Shown piece by piece: positions 29,782 through 37,909 of a DNA stretch of 64,000 bases (positions are counted from its first letter, which is position 1; every line of letters starts with the position of its first letter). Where the stretch lies: the NCBI RefSeq assembly GCF_003172915.1, contig NZ_QGKU01000038.1:124001-188000 (forward strand), written 5' to 3'. Both the position numbers and the translations under genes were made by a program. The notes beneath the pieces were generated by a model that had not been told where the DNA came from, ran no database searches, and saw only the letters and a program-made list of their open reading frames with translations. The stretch is from Meridianimarinicoccus roseus. GTDB taxonomy: Bacteria > Pseudomonadota > Alphaproteobacteria > Rhodobacterales > Rhodobacteraceae.

Positions 29782-30539
29782 ACCGAGGACCAGCCTTCCT
29801 CTCGCTCCAGGCTGATGATCCGGCGCAAGGTTCGATCCGAGATCTCTCCCTGAATCACGGTCCGACCGACCACCATTGCGGGCGTCCCCACGAAAGCGAA
29901 CAGGCGCGAGAGCGCGGCACTGATTTCAAGCTCGCGAGAGACGCTTTCGCTCTCCATGTCTGCGATCAATCGAGTATGGTCCACGCCAATCCGCTCGGAC
30001 AGCAGGGATAGATACTCCGCATTCGCGCGGAACGGGCTTGTCAGAAGGCTCTCGTGAAACGCTACGTAGGCGTCCTGGCGCTTTGCGGCGAGCGCAGCGC
30101 GCGCTGCAAGGATCGAGGTTTCGCCCAGAAGCGGCAGCTCATGCCACTCGATGGCGACCTCTGAGCCAAGGTCGGACGCGAGGTCTGACAGCCGCTTGGT
30201 CTGCACCCTGCAATAGGGACAGTAATAGTCGGCGAAAGACGCAATCGGGACCACGCCTTCGGATCTCGCCGCAGTCCCGAAGAGATGCGAGCACAGATCT
30301 GCGCGGAGGCTGTCGGGGGTCACTCGCGCCGGTGTTTCCTCTGATCCGCCGACGCTCAGACCCACAAACGGATTGAAGCCCGAAGAGACGGATCCGCCAG
30401 CGACCCGTCGAAATCCCGGCGGGTCATCAAGGGGTTCAAAATCGGGCAAGCCTTCGACCAGGGAAGGCAGCACGCGAAAGCCGCCGACCACGGCGCCGCC
30501 TGCAACAAGCATCAAGAGAAGTGTGCGCCTGTCGGCCAT
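29775..30539 (-). CDS. DsbA-like thioredoxin-fold protein (ScsC-like)
   Basis: The 254-residue protein has an N-terminal hydrophobic anchor (RRTLLLMLVAGGAVVGG), then a DsbA-type fold with the redox site YYCPYCRVQT and the cis-Pro loop VGTPAMVVG. It is the expected partner of ScsB, which it precedes. The ATG at 30539 begins the anchor; the frame also runs up to 30620, but that would overlap the GATACA repeats. The ribosome site is weak, so the start is uncertain. Confidence 0.8.
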   Translation of the reverse strand: MADRRTLLLMLVAGGAVVGGFRVLPSLVEGLPDFEPLDDPPGFRRVAGGSVSSGFNPFVGLSVGGSEETPARVTPDSLRADLCSHLFGTAARSEGVVPIASFADYYCPYCRVQTKRLSDLASDLGSEVAIEWHELPLLGETSILAARAALAAKRQDAYVAFHESLLTSPFRANAEYLSLLSERIGVDHTRLIADMESESVSRELEISAALSRLFAFVGTPAMVVGRTVIQGEISDRTLRRIISLEREEGWSSVC

Positions 30540-30596
30540 CAAACCGTTCCCGAACTGTCGAAGCCATTTGCAGTCCATCACCGCCGGTAGGTCAAG

Positions 30597-30614
30597 GATA
30601 CATACCGATACAAA
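30597..30614. promoter_or_regulatory. Tandem GATACA operator between divergent redox genes
   Basis: GATACATACC is followed directly by GATACAAA, two copies 10 bp apart. The site lies between the DsbA-like/scsB genes and the plus-strand cytochrome operon. It matches the tandem at 25097-25114 next to the two-component genes, so both flanking operons may belong to that regulon. Confidence 0.6.
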
Positions 30615-30705
30615 AATCATCGCCTTGTCAGGTTGATGGATGGCGCGAAGCGGGTAAGAAATTCATGGGCGCCAAACCGAGCACACGACAAGATGTGAGA
30701 GCAGA

Positions 30706-31161
30706 ATGAATTCAAAGACTGTCACGGTCGCGATCGCATTCATTGCGGTTTCCGTCGGAGTTGGCTGGTGGCTATTCGCGCCGGGCGGCAGCGAGCAGAG
30801 TCCAGCGGCTGCCTCGGACGCAGTGGCGGTCGCACAAGGCTCGCCCATGGTCGAGGTGCAGGTTCCGGACACACTCTCGGAACAGGCGCAGATCGGGCAA
30901 CGCGGGTTCGAGGGTCTGTGCGCCCAGTGTCATGGCGAGAACGCGGCCGGACGTCAGGGGATCGGACCGCCGCTCGTGCACCGCATCTATGAACCCAGCC
31001 ACCACGCAGATGCCGCGTTTCTTCTGGCCGCCCAGAACGGCGTGAGGGCGCATCACTGGAACTTCGGGAACATGCCGCCGGTCGAAGGCGTTACGCGCGC
31101 CGATGTCATGGCCATCACAGCGTATGTCCGTGAACTTCAGCGTGCGAACGGGATCGATTGA
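30706..31161 (+). CDS. Membrane-anchored cytochrome c (first)
   Basis: The 151-residue protein has an N-terminal anchor (VAIAFIAVSVGVGWWLFA) and one haem site, CAQCHGENAAGRQGIGPPL, with a later Met (NMPP) as likely axial ligand. It resembles small class I cytochromes that pass electrons in periplasmic redox chains. It opens a plus-strand operon with three more cytochromes and a copper oxidase, and its stop overlaps the next start by one base. Confidence 0.88.
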   Translation: MNSKTVTVAIAFIAVSVGVGWWLFAPGGSEQSPAAASDAVAVAQGSPMVEVQVPDTLSEQAQIGQRGFEGLCAQCHGENAAGRQGIGPPLVHRIYEPSHHADAAFLLAAQNGVRAHHWNFGNMPPVEGVTRADVMAITAYVRELQRANGID

Positions 31162-31511
31162 TGCGAAGCGGGCATCGCACCTTGGCCAAAGCTGTGCTCA
31201 TCGTCTGCGTCATGTTGTCGATGGCCCTCTCGTCCTTGCCCGAAACCGCTGAGGCTACGGGCGGAGTGTTCGAGCCAGTACACCTGCACGACCATGCGGA
31301 CGCTCATCCGGGCCATGCCGAGGATGAAAACGCAGCGGTGGACCGGCATTGTCATCCGGGGCTCGATTGCAAGACCGTATCCCTGTTTCTGAATAATCCC
31401 CGGTTCGAAATCCAAATTGCGGAATTCGGGCATCGCTTTGCTTTGGCAAGAAGCGATGGCCAAAGCGTGACGATACCTTTTGATCTACCGCCTCCGCGAA
31501 ATGGGTCGTGA
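31161..31511 (+). CDS. Small His-rich exported protein
   Basis: The 116-residue protein has a hydrophobic leader (AVLIVCVMLSMALSS), then a His-dense segment (HLHDHADAHPGHAEDENAAVDRHCHPG) and the pair CHPGLDC. These are plausible copper or zinc ligands in the periplasm. I do not recognise the family. The C-terminus ends in a Pro-rich stretch like the 131-residue protein at 18035-18430. It overlaps the cytochrome stop. Confidence 0.6.
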   Translation: MRSGHRTLAKAVLIVCVMLSMALSSLPETAEATGGVFEPVHLHDHADAHPGHAEDENAAVDRHCHPGLDCKTVSLFLNNPRFEIQIAEFGHRFALARSDGQSVTIPFDLPPPRNGS

Positions 31512-31552
31512 GCCTTGCTAGAATTTCGACCCATAAGACGAGGAGAAACCCA

Positions 31553-32152
31553 ATGAACATCAGGCTGACAAGCATTGCTCTTGCGAGTGTCATCGCCGGT
31601 GCGGCGGCGCTGGCGCACACGGGCGCCACCGGCGTCGTTCTGGAGCGCATGGAAGGCATGAAGGCCATGGGCGATGCGGTACAGGCCGTCGCACCCATGA
31701 TGCGCGGCGAACGCGAATACGATGCAGATGCCTTGAGGCGCGCGGCGGAAACCATCGAGGCGCATTCCGGCAACGCCATGACGGACCTGTTCCCCGAAGG
31801 CAGCAACGGCGATCCTTCCGAGGCCCGCGACCGCATCTGGACGGATTGGGACTCCTTCGTCTCTCTGGCCGAGCAGTTGGAGGTCGCGGCACGCGGCCTG
31901 GCGACAGCCGCAGACAACGGCCTCGCTCATGAGCAAGGTGGGATGTCTACCGGCACCATGATGGGCGGCAGCAGCATGATGGGTGGGCCCGGCAACGCCA
32001 TGATGGGCAGTGGCAACGGCATGATGGGCGGCGGCATGCCGGATGCAATGACGGCCGAGGATATTGGCGCCATGCCCGCCGATGCGGCATTCGCAATGAC
32101 GAGCCAGGTCTGTTCGGCCTGTCACACCCGGTTTCGCGCCGAGGACGAGTGA
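31553..32152 (+). CDS. Cytochrome c'-like protein with Met-rich insert
   Basis: The 199-residue protein has a signal peptide ending LAHT and a helical body. A single C-terminal haem site, VCSACHTRFRAEDE, is placed as in class II cytochromes c'. Between residues about 130 and 165 it has a Met/Gly-rich insert with four MMGG- or MMGS-like repeats. That insert is not part of the usual cytochrome c' and may bind Cu(I). AGGAGA precedes the ATG at 31553. It overlaps the next start (GTGA). Confidence 0.8.
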   Translation: MNIRLTSIALASVIAGAAALAHTGATGVVLERMEGMKAMGDAVQAVAPMMRGEREYDADALRRAAETIEAHSGNAMTDLFPEGSNGDPSEARDRIWTDWDSFVSLAEQLEVAARGLATAADNGLAHEQGGMSTGTMMGGSSMMGGPGNAMMGSGNGMMGGGMPDAMTAEDIGAMPADAAFAMTSQVCSACHTRFRAEDE

Positions 32153-33102
32153 CGATGCGCCCGGTCCTGAAATTCGGCGCAGCGGCTGCGGTGCTTGGTA
32201 TAGCCACCGTCGCTGCGCTGTCTGCATGGCCGGTTGGGGTGGAGCCGGAACCGATCGAACTGGTCGGAGATATCGAGCGCGGGGCCTATCTGGCCCGCGC
32301 CAGCGGCTGCATCGCCTGCCACACGAACTTCGAGGACGGAGGAGCGCCGCTTTCCGGCGGTGCGCCGCTTCCCACCGACTTTGGCACGTTCTATCCTCCG
32401 AACATCACTACGGATCCCGACTTTGGCATCGGAGCGTGGACTGTCGAGGACTTCGCGCGCGCGGTGCGGCAAGGCATCGGGCCGGATGGCGCGCCCTACT
32501 ATCCGACATTCACCTATCCGTTTTACGCCGATTTTTCCGACCAGGACATCGCCGACCTCTGGGCCGCATTCCAGACGGTTCCTCCGGTGGCCGAAAATGC
32601 GCCCTCGCATGACGTGGTGTTCCCTTTCGATCAGCGCTGGGGTCTGAAGCTCTGGCGGGCGGCCTATCTCGATGATCCGGCGACGGAGCCGCTCGATGGG
32701 AAGAGCGACGTGTGGAACCGCGGGCGGGAACTGGTTCGGGGCGCGACACACTGCGGCGCCTGCCATACGGAGCGGAACCTTGCGGGTGCGCGCGTGCTTG
32801 ACGCCGTCTTCGCCGGCAACGATGCGCTTCCCGGCGGCAACGATGCTCCGTCGATCAGATCCCCCGACCTGATTGCGGGCGGCTGGACCGTCTCCAACCT
32901 CGCCTACGCTCTCAGAACGGGCATCACGCCCTCCGGCGACGCTTTCGGAGGCTCGATGGGAGAGGTCGTCATGTACGGGACGAGCTTTCTAACGCCGTCA
33001 GACCTCGAAGCGATGGCGATATACCTGCTCGACAGCGACGTGGCCGGGATCGAGATGGCAGATGCTGCAATTCCGCATGCGACGGAAGGCGAGGCCGACT
33101 GA
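32149..33102 (+). CDS. Di-haem cytochrome c
   Basis: The 317-residue protein has an N-terminal anchor and two haem sites, GCIACHTNF near residue 54 and HCGACHTER near residue 203. The repeated fold and the NITTDPDFGIGAWTVEDF segment match the diheme cytochromes that serve as electron-accepting subunits of periplasmic dehydrogenases. The true start may be GTG 32149, overlapping the preceding stop, or ATG 32155. Confidence 0.87.
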   Translation: MTMRPVLKFGAAAAVLGIATVAALSAWPVGVEPEPIELVGDIERGAYLARASGCIACHTNFEDGGAPLSGGAPLPTDFGTFYPPNITTDPDFGIGAWTVEDFARAVRQGIGPDGAPYYPTFTYPFYADFSDQDIADLWAAFQTVPPVAENAPSHDVVFPFDQRWGLKLWRAAYLDDPATEPLDGKSDVWNRGRELVRGATHCGACHTERNLAGARVLDAVFAGNDALPGGNDAPSIRSPDLIAGGWTVSNLAYALRTGITPSGDAFGGSMGEVVMYGTSFLTPSDLEAMAIYLLDSDVAGIEMADAAIPHATEGEAD

Positions 33103-33146
33103 GATGGCGCGATCCAATCCTGGCGTGCGCCCCCGAGGAAGATGAC

Positions 33147-34541
33147 ATGACCTACTCAAGACGCGATATCCTGAAGATCGGTGCGGCCGCGGGGCTCGCC
33201 TCGGCTGCGCCGTCCCATCTGCTCGCACAGAGCAGCTCGGGCGTGGCGCTGACGGCCCGCGAAGCCAGCCTGCAACTGGCGCCGCCGGACTATCCTCAGA
33301 CCTCCATCTGGGGCTTTGACGGGTCCATGCCGGGGCCGATGATCCGGGTCCGGCAGGGCGGTCGGGTCACGCGCCGGCTGGTCAACGAATTGCCTCAGGC
33401 CACGTCGGTCCACTGGCACGGCGTCCGGATCGTCAACGCCATGGACGGGGTCGCGGGCCTGACGCAGGAGGCCGTCGCGCCGGCTGCGTCCTTCGACATC
33501 GATTTCGTCGCGCCCGATGCCGGCACCTACTGGTACCACGCGCACAACCGCTCCGTGGAACAGGTCGCGCGCGGTCTCTACGGCGCGCTCGTGGTCGAAG
33601 AACCGGAGGGGCCCGACGTGGATCGCGACGAGGTCCTGATCCTCGACGACTGGCTCCTCAACCCCGAAACCGCGCAGATCGATCCGGACTTCACCTCTCG
33701 CCACGATCGCAGCCACGCAGGCCGGGTCGGGAACTTCATAGCGACGAACGGGCAGTACGGGCACAGCCTCGATGTGCGCCGCCATGAGCGGCTGCGGCTT
33801 CGCCTTGTGAACGCGGCGAACGCCCGGATCTTCGAGCTGGCGCTAGCCGGCCTCGAGGGCTGGGTGATGGCGCTCGACGGCATGCCGCTGGACGCGCCGC
33901 AGCCCATGTCCGAGACGATTTTGCTCGGACCGGGGCAGCGGGCCGATCTGCTTGTCGACGTCGTGGCGGAGCAAGGGGAGACGGCCTATCTGGTGCGTGT
34001 CGACAATGGCGAAGGGTTCGTTCAGTCGGCCTTCCCGGTGATCGCGGCATCGTCCGGCGCGCGAAGGGATGCCCCCGAGGCCTTGCCCCCGAACGCCAAC
34101 ATGGCTCCTCCGGATTTATCACAAGCCCGGCGTGTGCGCCTTCACATGGGGGGAGGCGCGATGGGCCGCCTGCAATCTGCCCAGTTGAACGGGGAGCGGA
34201 GGACGTTTCGGCAACTGGTCGATGCCAACCAGTTCTGGGCCTTCAATGACGTCGTCGGTATGACAGATGATCCACTGGCCGATCTGGCACTTGATGAGCC
34301 GGTCCGTCTCGAAATCGTCAATGACACCTCCTTTCCGCATGCCATGCACCTGCACGGCATGCACTTCCGCGAGATCGCGGCAGACGGCACGCTGGGGCCG
34401 CTCCGGGATACCGTCCTGACATTCGGTGGCGAGACGCGCGAGATCGTGTTCTCGGCGCATAACCCCGGCGACTGGCTGTTTCACTGCCACATGCTTTCCC
34501 ATGCCGCGTCAGGGATGATGACTTGGGTCAGGGTGACTTGA
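33147..34541 (+). CDS. Multicopper oxidase, CopA/SufI type (second copy)
   Basis: The 464-residue protein has a twin-arginine leader (SRRDILKIGAAAGLAS) and all copper motifs: HWHGVR, WYHAHNR, HAMHLHGMHF and FHCHMLSH. It is a clear paralogue of the oxidase at 9440-10816, but the Met cluster there is replaced by a shorter GGGAMGRLQ region. Lying among cytochromes, it may pass electrons from copper or another donor. The stop overlaps the next gene by one base. Confidence 0.9.
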   Translation: MTYSRRDILKIGAAAGLASAAPSHLLAQSSSGVALTAREASLQLAPPDYPQTSIWGFDGSMPGPMIRVRQGGRVTRRLVNELPQATSVHWHGVRIVNAMDGVAGLTQEAVAPAASFDIDFVAPDAGTYWYHAHNRSVEQVARGLYGALVVEEPEGPDVDRDEVLILDDWLLNPETAQIDPDFTSRHDRSHAGRVGNFIATNGQYGHSLDVRRHERLRLRLVNAANARIFELALAGLEGWVMALDGMPLDAPQPMSETILLGPGQRADLLVDVVAEQGETAYLVRVDNGEGFVQSAFPVIAASSGARRDAPEALPPNANMAPPDLSQARRVRLHMGGGAMGRLQSAQLNGERRTFRQLVDANQFWAFNDVVGMTDDPLADLALDEPVRLEIVNDTSFPHAMHLHGMHFREIAADGTLGPLRDTVLTFGGETREIVFSAHNPGDWLFHCHMLSHAASGMMTWVRVT

Positions 34542-35029
34542 TGCGGAAGGGTGCCATCGCAGTAGCTGCCGCCGTCATTTTCTCCGTAGCACTGGCTGCT
34601 TTCTGGTGGATGGAGGCACGATCGGGGGCGGAAGCTGCACTGGTCATGCCAGAAGGTCTCGACCTGGCACAAGGTGAGGTGCTCTACGGCGAGTATTGCG
34701 CGTCCTGTCATGGCGCAAACCTTGAAGGGCAGCCCGACTGGCAAAGCCCGGGGCCCGACGGGCGGTTGCCGGCGCCCCCTCATGACGAGACCGGGCATAC
34801 ATGGCACCACCCCGACAGCGTCCTGTTTCAATACACGATGCTTGGCGGCCGTGAGGCGCTGGCCTTGCAGGGCGTCGAGTTCGACAGTGGCATGCCCGGC
34901 TTCGAGGGGCAGCTGAGCGATCAGGAAATCTGGACCATTCTCGCCTACATCCGATCGACGTGGCCGGAGCGCGCGCGTGCCGCGCAGGCCGCCCGTACGG
35001 AGGCGAGCCTCGCCAATGAAGGGGGCTGA
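34541..35029 (+). CDS. Membrane-anchored cytochrome c (second)
   Basis: The 162-residue protein has an N-terminal anchor (GAIAVAAAVIFSVALAAFWW) and one haem site, EYCASCHGANLEG. A later Met in DSGMPGFEG is the likely sixth ligand. The Trp/His-rich part (GHTWHHPDSV) is typical of small oxidase-linked cytochromes. The ATG at 34541 overlaps the oxidase stop by one base, so it is probably its redox partner. Confidence 0.87.
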   Translation: MRKGAIAVAAAVIFSVALAAFWWMEARSGAEAALVMPEGLDLAQGEVLYGEYCASCHGANLEGQPDWQSPGPDGRLPAPPHDETGHTWHHPDSVLFQYTMLGGREALALQGVEFDSGMPGFEGQLSDQEIWTILAYIRSTWPERARAAQAARTEASLANEGG

Positions 35030-35033
35030 CCCA

Positions 35034-35762
35034 ATGATGAAATCCATTCTCTCCGCCGCGGCTTTGGCTGTTTTTCTGCCGATCGCTGCGTTCGCGGACG
35101 ACCTGTCGGAGGATCGGGTGCGCGAGCTGGTCCTGGAGACCATACGCGAGAACCCGCAAATCGTGATGGAAGCCGTCGCCATCCTGCAACGTCAGGAGGC
35201 CGACGCACAGGCCCAGGCACAAGCGCAGGTTCTGGAGGACGAGCGCGATCTTCTCGAGCGGGATCCGAACGCGCCCGTACTCGGAAATCCGGACGGCGAC
35301 GTCACCATCGTCGAGTTCTTCGACTACAACTGCCCCTACTGCAGGCGGGTAAAACCGGAGATCGAGGCCCTGTTGGCCGCCGATCCAAACGTTCGGCTCG
35401 TCTATCGCGAGTGGCCCATTCTGGGCGAGGGATCTGTTTTTGCCGCGCGGGCCGCACTCGCCGCGCGCGAACAGGGCCTCTACGAGGAATTCCACTGGGC
35501 TCTGATGGGGATGAACGGCCGGGCGGAGGAGGCAGCCGTCATGCGGGTGGCCGAAGAAGTCGGGCTCGATCTCGTGCAGCTTCGTCGGGACATGGCGGCG
35601 CCCGAGATCGAAGAGCATATCGCAACCTCCATGCGCCTTAGCCAGGCTCTGGGGTTCAACGGCACTCCGTCCTTCGTGATCGGTGAGGTGCTCGTTCCGG
35701 GTCTCGTCGAACAGGAGCAGTTGCAGGCCTTGGTCGCGCAGGTGCGTGACGGGTCCGAATGA
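35034..35762 (+). CDS. DsbA-family thiol oxidoreductase (Com1/DsbA-like)
   Basis: The 242-residue protein has a signal peptide ending FADD, a short coiled-coil stretch (EADAQAQAQAQVLEDERD), then a DsbA domain with active site DYNCPYCRRVK and cis-Pro loop FNGTPSFVIG. The N-terminal helical extension is like the disulfide-isomerase type with dimerising helices. It could keep cysteines of the cytochromes and copper proteins in shape. GGGGG lies about 9 bases before the ATG. Confidence 0.87.
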   Translation: MMKSILSAAALAVFLPIAAFADDLSEDRVRELVLETIRENPQIVMEAVAILQRQEADAQAQAQAQVLEDERDLLERDPNAPVLGNPDGDVTIVEFFDYNCPYCRRVKPEIEALLAADPNVRLVYREWPILGEGSVFAARAALAAREQGLYEEFHWALMGMNGRAEEAAVMRVAEEVGLDLVQLRRDMAAPEIEEHIATSMRLSQALGFNGTPSFVIGEVLVPGLVEQEQLQALVAQVRDGSE

Positions 35763-35799
35763 CCGCAAGCCTGCGATCGAATGACCGGAGTTACGCGCG

Positions 35800-36465
35800 A
35801 TGCTGACCCGCCGCCATTTCATCGCTTCTACGGCCGCTTTGTTCTTGCCGCCCATCACCGGTCCGCTGGTTGCCAGCACCTGGCCGAGCGAGGCACAGAA
35901 AGCCGAATGGGATGCGCAGGTCACGCCTGCGAACTACGATCCGGCGGCGTCGAACCCTTGGGGCCGTCATCCGCGCTTCCTGCCAACCCGGGTGATCGCA
36001 AACGATGGTCTGAGACCGGGCGACATCCATGTCGACGCGGTCGCGCGCTGCCTCTACCACATCTAAGAAGGCGGAACGGCCATGCGCTATGGAGTGGCTA
36101 TCGGGCGCGGCGACCTTTATGAGCCTGGCACCTACACGATCCGCCGCAAGGTCCGCTGGCCGCACTGGACGCCCACCCGTTCCATGATCGAGCGCGAGCC
36201 CGATCTTTATGCGCAGTACGAAGACGGGATGGAGCCCGGACCGAGCAACGCTTTGGGATCTCGCGCGCTGTATCTCTATGTGGGTGAACGGGACACATAT
36301 CTTCGTATCCATGGTACGCCGTATCCAAGATCGATCGGATCGAGAGCCAGCTCGGGCTGCGTCCGCATGGTCATGGCCCATATCAACCGGCTTTTCGATC
36401 GTGTCGAAATCGGTGTGACCGCGCGTCTCTACCCGGCCGAGAATTCCCTCGGCTCAAGGACCTGA
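35800..36465 (+). pseudogene. L,D-transpeptidase interrupted by one in-frame stop
   Basis: The two parts are in the same frame. The first 88 codons (TRRHFIASTAALF leader, GDIHVDAVARCLYHI) end at TAA 36064-36066. The second part reads GGTAMRYGVAIGRG and carries the catalytic SRASSGCVRMVM. Homologues continue through this point with an acidic residue, so a single G-to-T change (GAA to TAA) would explain it. It may be a dead gene or sequencing error; readthrough or restart at 36082 would lack the leader. Confidence 0.75.
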
Positions 36466-36531
36466 AGTGCTTGGCGCCCGAGGGATACGAACGGACGTGA
36501 GCCCGTTCAGCCGCGCCGTCGCCAACTTGAT

Positions 36532-36819
36532 TTAGCCGGAAACTGCTGGGCTGGATGCTGTGCAGATCGGGCGACCCTCCACTGTTCGAAGTGGCAGAAG
36601 AGTCGTTTCAACGGGCCCCGAATGGAGATACCAGTAGCATCCGTCTTCCGTACGAAGGCGGGCGGTCGCGAGATCCTGGTAAGGGGCCGCGATCTGGATG
36701 ACGGCTTCGGGCACCGGCGCTTCGGCCCGTTCAGTTCCGCGGCCTCCCTGATCGAACGAAGGCGAACATCCGCCAAGGACCAATACCAGACTTCCTTGCG
36801 CCAGATGTCTCGACTTCAC
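36532..36819 (-). CDS. Putative small lipoprotein
   Basis: The 95-residue product starts at a GTG with AGAGGG about 8 bases upstream. A lipobox, LVLVLGGC, gives a lipidated Cys around residue 17. A short acidic part and a compact domain with DGCYWYLHSGPVETTLLPLRTVEG follow, ending with PICT. The domain is like those seen in small Rhodobacterales lipoproteins. It lies on the strand opposite the redox operon. I do not assign a function. Confidence 0.5.
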   Translation of the reverse strand: MKSRHLAQGSLVLVLGGCSPSFDQGGRGTERAEAPVPEAVIQIAAPYQDLATARLRTEDGCYWYLHSGPVETTLLPLRTVEGRPICTASSPAVSG

Positions 36820-36947
36820 GCGTACTGCCCTCTGCCAGTAGCCTTTTGCTGTTCCCAGAGTGAACAATCTGACCACGGGTAGCAACGACGGCGGCATGAA
36901 TTTTGCGTTATGCTTGCCCCGATCCTCTACCGGGCTGCGTCGTTTCA

Positions 36948-37595
36948 TCAGCTGGATGATTGAAGCGCAGACAGGAAATAGGCGATACCAGTCAAAAGCA
37001 AAACGACTGCACCGAAGAGCGCGAGCGACAAGAACACAGCAATTCCGCGAGAACGTCGGTGTGCAAATGATCGGCCCTGCGCGAGCCAACCCTCGATCAC
37101 GGAGACATAGAGGGGAATTGCGCTGACCAGCGTCGCGTAGAGATAGACTCCAGAGATATTCTCGAAGAAAGCCGAACGCGCGAGGGTTGGCGCCACAACG
37201 CGAACCGCCGTTGCGCGACTTCCTCCGAAAGACCCGAACCAGTCAGCGGAAAGCACGTAGATCAAGATGTGCAGCACGATGAAGGCAACGAGCCTTGCGG
37301 CGACGTCAAGGAACAGGACCAAGCCTGGCCGTCGCTCAAGGTTTCCGCGCGCGTTTGTCGAGGCGTAGAGGAAGAACGCGAGATAATTCACAACCAAGAC
37401 GACCGGCAGCCCGTTGGTGACAACCTGGCGCAGGAACCGCTCGAGCGCCTGTTCGTTCTCGGACAACGCGGCCGCGAAGCCTGGCGTCAGCGCGACGAAG
37501 ATCGCAAGGAGCGGCAGCAGCCCTGCGATGCTGACAAGCATGGTGTTCCATGCAAAGCGCCAGAACGGCATCTCGAGTGAAAAGAAGCGTTGCAT
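36948..37595 (-). CDS. Four-helix membrane protein of unknown function
   Basis: The 215-residue protein has about four membrane helices (TMLVSIAGLLPLLAIFVALT, VVLVVNYLAFFLYAS, AARLVAFIVLHILIYVLSA, FLSLALFGAVVLLLTGIAYFL) and a hydrophobic stretch near VYLYATLVSAIPLYVSV. I do not recognise the family. The ATG at 37595 begins the conserved-looking region. It is divergent from the second copA, and 37596-37909 contains only its promoter. Confidence 0.6.
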   Translation of the reverse strand: MQRFFSLEMPFWRFAWNTMLVSIAGLLPLLAIFVALTPGFAAALSENEQALERFLRQVVTNGLPVVLVVNYLAFFLYASTNARGNLERRPGLVLFLDVAARLVAFIVLHILIYVLSADWFGSFGGSRATAVRVVAPTLARSAFFENISGVYLYATLVSAIPLYVSVIEGWLAQGRSFAHRRSRGIAVFLSLALFGAVVLLLTGIAYFLSALQSSS

Positions 37596-37840
37596 CCCTG
37601 TTTTTCGTAGCCTGCTACTTGATCGCTGATAAGGCCATCCCCGCAAAGACTACCGTTTTGCCTTGGCTTGCCGCCCCGGCGTCTGCCGTCTCGGACAGAG
37701 TTGCCTGACCTTGCCGAAGAAACGCGGCCGGAAAGCGGATCGCTCCGATCGCTCTCGTCCAACGGGCCGGTCGCTTCGACGAGGCCGGATCAGCAGGCCT
37801 GCCGATCGAGCGTTTCGACACCCTATTGCGTGTGCAGCGC

Positions 37841-37871
37841 TTGACCTTCCAATCGTTGGAACCCTTATCTC
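37841..37871 (+). promoter_or_regulatory. CueR-type promoter of the second copA
   Basis: TTGACC (37841-37846) and TATCTC (37866-37871) are separated by exactly 19 bases holding the dyad CTTCCAATCGTTGGAA. The long spacer and the dyad are the hallmarks of CueR-activated copper promoters. The copA start is 39 bases beyond, and cueR is at the end of the same gene set. Confidence 0.85.
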
Positions 37872-37909
37872 GGTATGTGAGCACTGATTCGAACGGGAAA
37901 GGACAAGCC

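Noticed and set aside
31501-31534. Inverted repeat ATGGGTCG/CGACCCAT between two genes of the redox operon
   Set aside because: The loop is long and there is no U-tract; it overlaps a coding end, so it may be chance and was not listed as a terminator.
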